From positions 4,769,246 through 4,833,245 of the forward strand of contig NC_087081.1 of assembly GCF_026151205.1 (NCBI RefSeq): a stretch of 64,000 bases of DNA, read 5' to 3'. This DNA comes from Bolinopsis microptera (taxonomy: Eukaryota > Ctenophora > Tentaculata > Lobata > Bolinopsidae). Numbering within the stretch: the stretch's first letter is position 1; every line of letters starts with the position of its first letter. A program made the position numbers and the translations under genes. The notes under the pieces are model-generated. The model made no database searches and was not told the origin of the DNA. It saw only the letters and a program-made list of their open reading frames with translations. This document shows positions 33,535 through 43,908 of this stretch, piece after piece.

Positions 33535-34794
33535 AACAAAAACCAACTTCTCATCAGTATCCAGATCTATGGTTAGATACTTGCAGGATAATTTTACAGT
33601 ACGAGCTTAGTCTAATAATATTTTCTATTTTACGATGACTGAAGAAAAGTCGTGTCTTTAGTTTGTGTCAATACTAGCAGTTGACACACGTTGCGACCCC
33701 TTTTCGCGTGCGAAGCGAGGTATACAACGTGTACTGTGTACAAACTAGCAGCCTACAATGTTATTTTGTATTTTACGATGACTCAAGAAAAGTCTTTATT
33801 TTGCGATATATCCTGGCACCAAGTCATACCAAATTCATTAAATCCAAAAGGTAAAATTAGCCTGCACAGGACCTAAAACAATTAACATTAATCACGCTCT
33901 TTAAATTTTAATAACTTTACTAGTACCTGATAAATCTTTCGGAAAGTGGTCATGATTCTTATCAATCAGTCCACCAGCGTAGAAAGGAGAGCTGGGTTTC
34001 AATCAAGTTGTCGTGATACATATTGGATATTCCCCGGCCGCCTTCGTAGTGGCCTGGTCATTTCTTGTAGTAATTTCCAAGTGATGCTGGTGTATCTCCT
34101 ACTATCCTACCGTAGTATAAGTAGTTATAGTATTATACAACCCTGTTATATAGACACAGCAGAGAGAGGGAGAGATGGGTGTCTTTGATGCACCTGGTTC
34201 CGTATTCGCGCTGTGGTATACATTTTTCTTGGAAATAAAGAATATCATTCAATGCTCTTAATTTGATTTTATCATGGCGACTGGTATGAGTATTTAGCAA
34301 AGGGAATGGGTTGCTTATCCGCTCTAAACCACGGATTATTCTCTCTTATAATTATATAAATCTTATATTTCCAGTGGAGAAAATAATCGGTCGCCGACAA
34401 TTAATCAGTTTGATTTTTATGTTTCAATTAAGTTATTAAAGCACCCACGTGATAATTTAAACGACCTTATTGGGGCTATAAACTTAAATCCTACAAAAAT
34501 AACAATTTGATTCCCTTAATTATTCAACAGTATAAGATTTGACAGTTTACAAATTACTTGGTACTTGACGTAATTGGAAATCCTGCGAATTTTTTAAACG
34601 TTACGAGGATTAGTGCAAAATATCCGTTTCGGGGAAAGCCGTTTTATGCGTTTTATGCTACAAGTACAATTTTATATAATCGACATTTGTATTAGATGTT
34701 CACATTCAACAATTTTTACCTTGCAAATAACATCTGGCTCTCATTACATCACTCGCCCCTAAATTTACAAAATCTTACGAAAAGGCTTTGAGAG

Positions 34795-34880
34795 TATCAA
34801 GAAAGTAACTTCATTCGATGTATTTTGGACGCTGATTCCAAATCGCCCCCACGTGACGTAGGATTAAAATGCTTCCCTGA
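34795..34880. repeat. Dispersed repeat D, copy 2 (inverted)
   Basis: It is the reverse complement of the copy at 1575-1690: GATGTATTTTGGACGCTGAT, TCCAAATCGCCCCCACGTGA and GTAGGATTAAAATGC all have counterparts there. Confidence 0.5.
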
Positions 34881-35145
34881 GGAGTTATGGACAAAAATCA
34901 CAAGGTAAGACCTTATCGTTTGCCTGCAAAAACCTAAGATAAATGATAATTCTTAGGCGAAAGAAATAATAATAGTCGACATTTTGCAGTAATACTTTAA
35001 AACATCAGGAATCGAGCAAACATTTTATTCTTTGGGAAACCTTAATCTTATTTATGTAAGACGGTGTGTGCATTTTGTATGAAAATTCGACATTTAACAT
35101 TCGATAATACCGTAACTTTTACATTTCATACATGAAATTTTACCT

Positions 35146-35210
35146 GGAGACCCCAGGCTTAAGTGTTAATAAAGATTGTTTGATTTGGCGGAGTGACAGG
35201 TTGATAAATA
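35146..35210 (-). repeat. Palindromic repeat C, diverged copy
   Basis: TACCTGGAGACCCCAGGCTT, then TAATAAAGATT and GGCGGAGTGACAGG, corresponds to the left arm of the repeat at 55664-55740 with about one change in five bases. It lies immediately upstream of the MITE at 35239. Confidence 0.5.
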
Positions 35211-35238
35211 TGAAATAGAACAGCAGCTGATACTGCTA

Positions 35239-35418
35239 CAGTAAAACCCCGATTTACTGCACCACCATTTACTACAAACCCCGCGATTTACCGCGGCCAT
35301 TTCCTTCCCCCGAATATGGCTTATTTTTACTTAATTTTATTTTACCGCAAACCCCGATTTACCACGGCTGTTTTACTTTCCTTTCCCCGAAACTCCGCGA
35401 TAAATCAGGGTTTTACTG
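35239..35418. mobile_element. 180 bp MITE with CAGTAAAACCCCGATTTA ends
   Basis: The left end CAGTAAAACCCCGATTTA and the reverse complement of the right end, CAGTAAAACCCTGATTTA, differ at one base and are flanked by TA on both sides. Internally, GATTTACC(A/G)CGG repeats. CAGT-start inverted repeats with TA duplications are typical of the pogo/Tigger branch of Tc1/mariner transposons. Non-autonomous, no ORF. Confidence 0.75.
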
Positions 35419-35605
35419 TACATTCCTAAACATAAAATTAAGGTAGTTCCAAGTTTCGACACTTTTAAATTGTATTATACAAGCATCTTTAAGTTCAGTG
35501 CACTTTGGTTGTCTTTTGACTCGTTAATGTCATTCTACCCGGGGTTTAGTTTATGCACAAAACTGCCCTCATGGGGTTCTCACCATCAACAACCACACAA
35601 AACAC

Positions 35606-35668
35606 TGCTGAGACACGTGTTAATCACGTGCCCTCTGTTATATATAACACGTGCTCCATTACACGTGC
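35606..35668. promoter_or_regulatory. Four CACGTG motifs around a TATATATAAC core
   Basis: CACGTG occurs at about 35613, 35626, 35647 and 35660 within 55 bp, two on each side of TTATATATAACACG. Spacing of 11-20 bp is suggestive of a bHLH-Zip binding cluster. There is no direct evidence of function, and the nearest start codon (GPCR 1) is 1.7 kb away. Confidence 0.25.
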
Positions 35669-36342
35669 TCTATATTACATACTTGTAGTTTTATTCTTGT
35701 AATACCATGACTGCCTGCAGAGGTAATCACGGCAGCTGTATTTGGTATTTAACAACTTAATCAGTTAATCGTGATCCTCACTTCACCTTGTCAGAGTGGT
35801 ATTGTGAACCTAGGTCAGGCTGGCACTGATGCGATACGGTAACTGCTTATAGCTGTTTATAACTGTTTATAGCGTGCCGTATAATATTAATACTGTAATA
35901 GTAACTGTCAGGGTATCTCATAAATACTGGCTCAGTGGGCTCACTGTGTGGCGATCATATTGTTTGGTGGGAGCTAATCCACTGATATATTACCTGTACC
36001 AGTACTATATAACTACGTATAACGTAACCAGGTAACAGGTTTTGTGCATTATCACGTGTCATGGTAACAAGCTGTGTGCTTATCTCTTCTTGTGTTTTGT
36101 GATGGTTTATCTAATAAACTCTTAATCTTGCCTTATATTAAGGAGCAATGCTATGTCTCACTAAATATTAGGATTGAACGTTTAAAACCAGGATTGTTTA
36201 CGTATGCAAAATATTTCTCGAAAACGCATAATTAGTGTTACGTCTGCAGCTTGGTGGTGGATATTGTGGTTGAATTAACCGTTATAACGGTATAAATACA
36301 AGGAGTCTAACCACGTACTCCGGTCTAGCTGACGTATACGTG

Positions 36343-36412
36343 TGTTCGTCACGTGTTCGTCACGTGTTCGTCACGTGTTCGTCACGTGTTCGTCACGTGT
36401 TCGTGTGTTCAT
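36343..36412. repeat. TTCGTCACGTG tandem repeat (E-box array)
   Basis: Five or six tandem 11-mers, each with one CACGTG, lie about 0.95 kb upstream of the GPCR 1 start codon. The 11 bp period places the sites on one helical face. It may be a simple repeat or a homotypic bHLH-Zip binding cluster. Confidence 0.6.
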
Positions 36413-37212
36413 CAGTGGAAGTGGTCTGGTAGAGCACGAAGTATAGAGGAAGGAGCATTTGTTTAATTGTTTAATTAATTGATTAAGTCTGTTAGGATCT
36501 GGTAAGGATCCTTTTACAAATCGATTGCTTCTGAAAACTAGACATGGTTATGGTTTCCGGCTATCGAAAATCGTGAACCCTATGGTTATTTTAAACCAAA
36601 CAGTTTTCAGGTTTTAACCACACTTTCGACCTTTCTTACCGATCGATGAACACATATCTTGGCTAATTATTGACCGTAAATAACAAAAAGATATAGGCGA
36701 TACTTTGTTACTAAAATGACAGATCATCACTGATACATGTAATAATTAGTGACTAATTGGTGACTAATTTACCAGAACGTATGCGCTTCCTTAAATATAA
36801 AAGATACAGTATAATTGATCTGCTGCTCAAATGTTATTTCTTTAGTGCATGGAATTTCTGCGGATAACTAATAAGTTGCTTTATCAAAACATGAATTATT
36901 TCTGAATTTACCTCATTTTATTTCATGATGATTATAGATTCAGTGTATGAGTAATCATAATGAAATGATATATGGCTGATCTTCTTTTTGACGTACAGTT
37001 GACGCACAATGAATTAGTACTTGTATTGTTTTATTTCATTACCGAAATTGTCATTTCCTTGTTGATAATCTATTGATTGTTGCAATACAATTACACATAT
37101 GCATGTATTTTTCAAGTTCTCCAATTCAAATACGTCGTCAAAGTGTAAACTTTAAAATTTCAATGTTCTCGTCATTGGTTAACACCCCCCCCCCCCCCCC
37201 CCCTCCCATCTC

Positions 37213-37295
37213 TCTACAGCGCTGTCCCCTCTACAACTCAGTTATGTTACTTAAATTTGAGACCCAAAAACCGCGTTATAGAGGGGACTACTGTA
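37213..37295. mobile_element. Short decayed MITE in GPCR 1 5' region
   Basis: TACAGCGCTGTCCCCTCTAC on the left and the reverse complement of the right end, TACAGTAGTCCCCTCTATAA, are similar, and the latter continues as CGCGGTTTTTGGG. The pattern matches pogo/Tigger-like ends with a TA target. Only 83 bp remain. A run of 19 C (37185-37203) precedes it. Confidence 0.45.
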
Positions 37296-37342
37296 TAATT
37301 AACAATAACCCTAAGGTGTCAGGTACATGTAGAGAATCAGAG

Positions 37343-38620
37343 ATGTCAGATGATTTAGTAGCTGAAGGACCAGATATCGTAGGACGTGTGGACATAACCT
37401 CCATCAATACGAATCACACTGCTGACGATGTGTTCTCGACAGTAGAAGGAAAAGTTCTTGCTCTGTTTGATTTGTTCATGTTGGTGTTTGGGATTTTGGG
37501 GAATTCCATCGTTCTGTACGGTTCTAAAAAGTATCAAGCCATCAATATTGATAAGATATCAATAATGTTGATCGAGCATCTCGCTACTGCTGAGATATTA
37601 ATTCTTGTGCTTCACAATATACCTATTTTTCTTAGTCTCATCTTCAAAGAATGGATCCTAGGTGAGATTTTCATTCCAGTCTTGTGCAAGTTGCTATTTT
37701 AATTGTGTTGTACAATCTTTTGATTACATCTTTCAACAAAGGAAAATATATTTAGGAGTATTTGACCTACACTGCAAATTTAAAGATTAAAATACATGAC
37801 ATATCCTAGGAGTAGAGTATTAAGTATTAAATAGAGTATAACTATTAGCTCCTGATAATATACTCTCACCAGGTCCCATCTCTGCTACCTACTAGCTTTC
37901 TTTGGAACGATGCCTTTTGTCGTGGAGATCCTGATCTTAGTAACCCTTGCTTGCTACCGAGTCAGAGTTATCCATCAGGTGAACTGTTCTCGGATCGGAG
38001 CCTCTGGTGTCAGCCAGGAAACCCTCAAGATCATTGTTAACATTATTTGGGCGATGGGGTGTGCTTACAGTGCGGTCTTGATGTTTGGGATCAGGGGGAA
38101 TTACGCAAAGTACCAACCCTTGAGATACAGATGTGCTCCAGCCAACTTCTCTAACCCAAGCTACAAGGTAGTAAACAACGTTCTGACATTCTGTGTTATC
38201 ATCCTTCCCATGCTTGTAATCGTTACCACCAACCTATACATCCTTCTCAAGGTCACCAAGTTCAGAATGAAACGGGAAATTGCCGCTTCAGACCCACCTA
38301 CATTCCGTGGATTACTCCAATCATACCTCACTCGAAAGCAAAAAACACGTACAGTCACATCTCCAGCTTCTGGGAACACGGCCCTGACGATAACCCTAAT
38401 TTGCTGTGTCTTCGTAGCCTCTTACACTCCCCTCATAATCTTTATTGCTCTGATGAGTCAGAGAGCTGTGATCCCTCAGTGGTTTCAGATCTTCTTTACA
38501 CACTCTCTTTCCCTCAATATTACTCTTAACCCGTTCATATACGCGCTGACAAACAAGAGGTTTAGATTGTTTGTTGCTGAGAGATTGAGAGTGGATACGA
38601 TCGGTGATTTTGAGGTGTGA
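37343..38620 (+). CDS. Class A (rhodopsin-type) GPCR 1, two exons, frame problem at the junction
   Basis: Exon 1 is 37343-37661 and exon 2 about 37873-38620. Exon 1 encodes an extracellular N-terminus (NHT sequon), TM1 with GNSIVLYGS, TM2 and KEWILG. Exon 2 in its open frame starts SHLCYLLAFFG: the Cys is 25 residues before the Arg of CYRV (DRY position), the canonical 3.25-3.50 spacing. An ECL2 Cys (RYRCAP), a long basic third loop, TM6 with Pro and NPFIY in TM7 follow. Exon 1 ends in phase 1 at a GTGAGA donor, but exon 2 needs one more base at the CCAG acceptor. Using a later acceptor (TACTAG at 37890-37895) restores the frame and loses the Cys. Ligand unknown; there is no TM7 Lys, so it is not an opsin. 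Confidence 0.75.
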
Positions 38621-38937
38621 GAAGAATTTGGAAGTTAAGACATGCATTCGAACACATGAAAGTGATTTGAACTGGCTGCAATATAAACCATCAGTAAGAA
38701 TTATCCAGGTTACAGATTGAAAGATTTGTGTATATTTTAATGCAGATATCCAACGGCTCAGACAATTGAACCTTTATGCCAATCCTACCACTGCCAGGAA
38801 ACGATGAAAAAAACTCGAAACAAAGAAAAATAAGTATTTGAAGATTTATTCAAAACGCCTTTCAGGGCAAGTTTCATGTATTGAAAGGACAGCTATTGAT
38901 ATTTTATTCTTGTACCATGTTGACGAAGCCATGAATG

Positions 38938-38943
38938 AATAAA
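38938..38943 (+). terminator. Candidate poly(A) signal of GPCR 1
   Basis: AATAAA lies about 318 bases after the GPCR 1 stop codon and is the first such hexamer downstream on this strand that I noticed. Confidence 0.4.
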
Positions 38944-39808
38944 ATATTGCTGGAATGTTGAGATATTAGATCGACTATGCCGCTATAAGTGTAACGTAAA
39001 CAGATCAATGTTGATTTTAAAATAGAATGAAAATCAAAACTTTAATAGTACTACCATTCAAGAATTTAGCTTGAGAACAAGTTTTTAATACCGTTCCTTT
39101 TTATTCATTATTTCTTCAATCAGATTACCTGTTCTAATGACATGATGCTTTTTGCTGCTTCATTAAATTAAAAATTATAATCTCATAGTTTTTATATCAG
39201 ATATTCATAAAAGTTTAGGATTCAAATAACTTTACCAGATTACAATTTTTGAACCAGGGATGAAACCAAAATTCAATCGAAATAACATCTCAGAAGTGGC
39301 TTTTCAAATCCTACGATTGTCTGCAGTCTGCACTTTAGTAGTTTGCTGGTGTTCGCGAATAATATGATAAGAACTGTGGTGTTCACTGTTCGCGAAAGGT
39401 TTATCCTTGAATGATTCTGCTGCAGGATGTACAATTTTCGATGTTGGCCTCCTGCTAGCTTGCAAATCCACATTAAATGTCGTAGAATGTAATACTATAC
39501 ATGCATTTTAAAATTTAATCCTAATCATACATAATTGTAAAATGTTTGACAGCCGTTCTACGAGACATCATGACATTTTTTAAAATATTTACTGGTTGTG
39601 ATACTGATGCTTTGCGAGAAGGCTTTTAAATATTCGTGGGAGTGATGCAGCTGGGATCTGAAGTTATTCTGCTACTTTTTATCCGGGTAAAGGCTAAAGC
39701 AGTTTTTGCTTGATAAAAGTCAAATAAATATAATATGTGCGTCGTAGTCGCATGCTCATTGCTCTATGCTCTAAAATATGATTATGTTTAGTTATAATAT
39801 ATTATAAG

Positions 39809-39948
39809 GGGTCGTTCACATATTACATAATCAGCCGAGGGGGGAGGTAGGTTTCCAAATGATTACGCTAGAGTAATTTTGACGTAATAGCTATGAGTAT
39901 GTGTAAAACTGATTACGGAAGGGGGATTACGTAATATGTGAACGACCC
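39809..39948. mobile_element. 140 bp MITE with GGGTCGTTCACATATTAC ends
   Basis: GGGTCGTTCACATATTACAT on the left and the reverse complement of the right end, GGGTCGTTCACATATTACGT, match over 24 bases with one difference. The interior has no ORF. A target-site duplication is not obvious. The terminal sequence GGG.CGTTCA...ATTACG resembles MITE ends I recall from other marine invertebrates. Confidence 0.75.
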
Positions 39949-40735
39949 ATACTGTTAGATTTTCGCCCACATCTTCTCAAGAAAGTTTTTTATGGGGGTG
40001 ATTCAGAATCAGCATACAAAAATTTAATGAAGTTATTTATTATATACCTTTACATTTTACAGTCACAGCTCATTCTGAGTCTTATTACTCGATCACAATT
40101 ATACTTCACAAAAACTCGTTCGAATATCATGCATGGATCGCGATTAATTTACATTATGACTACGTCCACTGCAGGTTAGCTACGTTATTTTTAGCAGCTG
40201 ACTTGATACTGATAAGTCTCAATAAATTGACTAATGATAATCTGGCTGACTAACAAATCGTGAATAATACAATAACGGAGAAAGACATGAGGAATTTAAT
40301 TTAAATTTAAATTTAATTTGTTTTTATAGGTAGTAGATTTACATTTAATTTTGCAGTCACACGAAAACTGGGGCAGTCTGCATGTTGAGTATAGAAGTTG
40401 TTCTCGATTCTCGAATGTTGTTAACAGTATTTTCTTTGAACACGATTTTCTAGCGTATTCTTTTGTAATTTTTTCAAACATTTTACATCTTTCCAATAGA
40501 CCAACAATTGATCGCAGTTTCAATGACTGTTTAGTTAATAAATTCGTCAATATTGCATGAGCATCATACAAAATTATTAAATTCAGCGATATAATCGCTG
40601 GTACCACTCAAAAACGTTTGAAATGATCCTCGCAAATGATGTTTTACACCATATCTTCATAGTTGATTGTCTGTTACTTTGTTTTACTTTACCACAACTT
40701 TCCTTAGCAGTCAAACACACAACTTCACAACTGCG

Positions 40736-41467
40736 ATGAATATCAACGAAGAAATGATAGAACTAGAAGAAGCGACGAAAGTGCACGAATTGTCAGTTTT
40801 AAAAGTGAAAGTAAATGTAACAATTCATGAACAAATCGCCCAAGTTAGCCTATCTCTTTCCAACTTAGCAAAAGATTTGTCGAAATCTGTAAATGGTCTA
40901 TCAAATTTATACGGAGCTGCAAATATACAGGATGCAGCTAACTTCTTCCTTAAAAGAATGGCTGACGAATTTCAACCAGAAATAAAATCATGTTACAGCG
41001 AAATTGTGGTTACATCATCATCTCTCGAACATACAATTGAGTCAATATGTATCTCACATATGCAGTGGAGAGAAAAAGATACAGGGTGCAGTAACGACAA
41101 TAACTGTATGCCCCCAACCTATCATTCGAGTGCAACGAAAGCTTACCTTGCTTTATCGATCGGGTTTGCAGGTGACAAAGTAAATGTTAACAGGCCGGCT
41201 TGGGCTTGTAAATGTAATGATAGGGTCAAGTACGCATTACAAATTCCTTTAGCTCTACGAGCACTTCTGGATAAACATCGCACTCACCTTCAAAGAGTAA
41301 AGCTTTCAGCAGAGACCACAAAGACCTTTGCTACATTATTGATTCCCATACTGACTAGGATTACCAAAGGTGCACCCACCCCTGAACACGTGTCTAGTAT
41401 TACTTGTGAAAACAGCTTTAAAGATGCACTGAACACTCTGCAACAGATTTGTGGAGAGTATAAATGA
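40736..41467 (+). CDS. Uncharacterised 243-residue protein, intronless
   Basis: An uninterrupted frame runs from the ATG at 40736 (MNINEEMIELEEATK) to TGA at 41465-41467. The frame is open 23 codons further upstream without an ATG, and TTTCCTTAGCAG just before could be a splice acceptor. The product looks soluble and mostly helical, with alternating Glu/Lys-rich and Leu/Ser-rich segments (QVSLSLSNLAKDLSKSVNGL) and several Cys in the middle (CKCNDRVKYA, CMPPTYH). No signal peptide, membrane helix or family I recognise. Codon use and length argue for a real gene. It may be one exon of a larger gene or a retrocopy. Confidence 0.5.
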   Translation: MNINEEMIELEEATKVHELSVLKVKVNVTIHEQIAQVSLSLSNLAKDLSKSVNGLSNLYGAANIQDAANFFLKRMADEFQPEIKSCYSEIVVTSSSLEHTIESICISHMQWREKDTGCSNDNNCMPPTYHSSATKAYLALSIGFAGDKVNVNRPAWACKCNDRVKYALQIPLALRALLDKHRTHLQRVKLSAETTKTFATLLIPILTRITKGAPTPEHVSSITCENSFKDALNTLQQICGEYK

Positions 41468-43197
41468 ATCATTGATAATTGATGAGAACGATTGATAATC
41501 GCATCATCTGACTATTGGTTATGATCATGAAGATGCCTGATGCGTACCTTACCGGACTTTATTTGAACGGACATTATTTGGATGCTGGTGGCCATAGTAT
41601 ATAACGTTTATTTTAATATCCGTTCAAATAAAGTTTGTCCGTTAAAGTCCATTAAAATGTTTTCTCAACCTATTCCACAACGAACTTATTGTCCAAGATA
41701 TGACTTATTTTTGATTTCGGTCAAGTTAATTCACTTAATTCCTATCATCGGACTGAATTAAATGAACGTTTGTACTGTTTAACGACTGATTTTCTTGCTT
41801 ACTGTATTAAAAATTGATTGAAAATCGATTCCTTAAATTGTAAAAATCGCCCAAAAAGATGAACAAATTTCGGATTTTTGATGTTTTTGAATGCTTTCGA
41901 GTGTTTATTTTAATGTCCGTCCAAAATTATGTCCTTTAACGCAATGCCAGGTCAAATAACGTTTGATAAGGTAATTCTTAAAAATGCAAAAAACTGGTTT
42001 ATACTTTAGACTTAAAATTAAACCAGTTAACCTGTTTTCTTTTTCTTTGACTAATCTAAATGCTAGTCTAAAAGCTGTATTTCACATTTGTCTAAAGATA
42101 GCATTGACTAATTTTATTTGCTAATTTTATTCGTTATTGTTTGGGGATAGTCCTACAAAATGATAATGCTTTTTTATAAACATACGTTATCCAACAAAAC
42201 CGGGATAGATTGAATTGATAATATACTAATATACAAAGTTTCAGCCTAAAGTGAATTATTCTTATTCAGATAAATTATGTACCGTTAATCATAATATCCG
42301 GGTAAAGGGATCCTAGCCATACGTGATTTTCGCAGTGGTTAACTCAAATCAATTAGACTTGAGCTGTTTAGTGTTTAAACAATGCGATATTACTATAGAT
42401 AAAGTTCCCCGATATATTCATTGAAAGTGAAAGTGAAAGCGATCATGTTCATTATGTAGATGGCTGTCAATAACCTTTAAAGCTTTAACATAAACAACTG
42501 TAAGGTTATACAGTTTTTAACAAAGTCTACAGACGATTTGATAGAATTATTAATCAAAACTCGTATGAGGTTCGATCGTTTTAACACAAAAAAGTAATTA
42601 AAGCATCTATCACATTGCCCAGTTTCACTTTCTCTTGCCATACTCCACATAAAATTAATCTTAGGCAATAGCCATGACTCTTTAAGGAAGAGAAACATTA
42701 CGTGACTACACACGTGTCTACAACATGTGATTGGTCACTAATATTGCGTCGATGAAAATTTGTTTCGTCGTGATCGAGGTCCGATTTGGCTATTAATGAC
42801 AATAACCATCTCCGTTTAAATTTGATATTACAGAGCAGTTGCATTGTGGTGCCCCCTCTATCCACCCTTTTTTCTATGATGGGATACTCGATATTTAATT
42901 TTATACTCTATACAGCATCGTGTAATAAGTTTTAATCCGCTACTCTTTTATTTCCTGCGAATTCGTTCAGCTTCAGTGCAGTAATACGATCTGTAGTGAC
43001 TATTTTATACTTATAATCCTATATCGCAGTTTAGTTAGCCATCTACCAGTACCATAGTAACTATGATTACTCATTATAGTGTGCAAACTGCAAAATTGCC
43101 CTTTTACTGTAATATTTTGAGCAAATAAAAGCTAATTCTGCAACCATAATATCACTCACAAAACGTTCCCTGACAGCTGATAAACCTCCCGCCCGCC
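41468..43197. other. Intergenic region with one MITE
   Basis: A 425 bp TIR element (41547-41971) begins 80 bp after the unknown gene. From there to 43197 I see AT-rich sequence with small GAAAGT repeats (42425-42440) and no supported gene. Confidence 0.5.
41547..41971. mobile_element. 425 bp TA-flanked MITE, TACCTTA family
   Basis: The left end CCTTACCGGACTTTATTTGA and the reverse complement of the right end, CCTTATCAAACGTTATTTGA, share CCTTA and TTATTTGA. TA dinucleotides are present at both borders (41545-41546, 41972-41973). Internal repeats of GTCCGTTCAAATAA occur in both orientations. A partial copy lies at 960-1238. Confidence 0.55.
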
Positions 43198-43405
43198 ATG
43201 AACAAATTCATCTATTACATCCTGACCCTGACCCTCTACCCTCTTTGTCTCCGTCTACGCTGACGAATCTGCAGGGACCGATGCTCCAGCTAAGGAAGCT
43301 GCTCCTGCTACTGACACTGCTGACAGTGGGGTTCTGTTTCATGGCGGGAATATCTGTCTGTCGGTCGGAGCTTGTGTTTTTATTTTAGTGAGCTTCTTTG
43401 CTTAG
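43198..43405 (+). pseudogene. Small secreted, possibly GPI-anchored peptide gene with a one-base frame break
   Basis: ATG at 43198 opens a signal-peptide-like MNKFIYYILTLTL. One base later than its frame the sequence continues LFVSVYADESAGTDAPAKEA, then APATDTADSG and a hydrophobic end SLSVGACVFILVSFFA-like, with stop at 43403. Signal peptide, short Ala/Thr/Asp-rich middle and hydrophobic tail is the layout of a tiny GPI-anchored or membrane peptide of about 68 residues. The frame change falls in CCCTCTACCCTC near 43232-43240 and would need one base removed. It may be an assembly error or a decayed gene. No homologue known to me. Confidence 0.4.
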
Positions 43406-43908
43406 ATTATGGTTTTTGATTTGATGGTATTGAGCGAAGACAAATAATTATTTATTAATTACTAGAAAATCTTTTTGATTTTTTTAAAGAAACAAGTTCA
43501 TCATTGCTTTATTGATATTAGATTTAGCTTATCTAAATAAGTGTTTTTGTGAAAACTTGGCTGTAAAAATTGTTCCTATTGTCATTGATGAGCGATGAAC
43601 GATCAATTTATAAAATCTAAGTTCTCAAAAACCAGAGAGTTATTATTGGCTTATATTTCAGATTTAAAAAATTCTTACTAAAAATAATCTTGTTGTGATA
43701 TATTGGACATGTTCTATTTATTCTATTCTGTCTATTTAGTTCGAAATAAGACAAAACAATGTTTTTAGAGTCCATCAAATTTTCATCGAATTCCAGACTG
43801 AACATTTGTATAATCGAAGCCGGCATCACATTATCAAACCCTTTGCATCTTCAAATTGGGCCAATCCGTAAAGAAGCTTCATTGAAAACCACCTATCATC
43901 GTTTCTGA

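Larger units (their letters stand above)
30234..37342. other. Intergenic region between arfaptin and GPCR 1
   Basis: Seven kilobases with no gene I can support. It holds repeat D (34795-34880), a copy of palindromic repeat C (35146-35210), two small MITEs (35239-35418, 37213-37295) and clusters of CACGTG (33494-33534, 35606-35668, 36343-36412). ORFs here (for example 31430-31645 and 32531-32752 minus) lack any recognisable domain. No arfaptin poly(A) signal was assignable. Confidence 0.5.
38621..40735. other. Intergenic region with one MITE
   Basis: It holds the GPCR 1 3' region, a 140 bp MITE (39809-39948) and a fragment of repeat D near 39985-40030. The minus-strand ORF at 40296-40607 has no recognisable domain and I do not annotate it. 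Confidence 0.5.
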
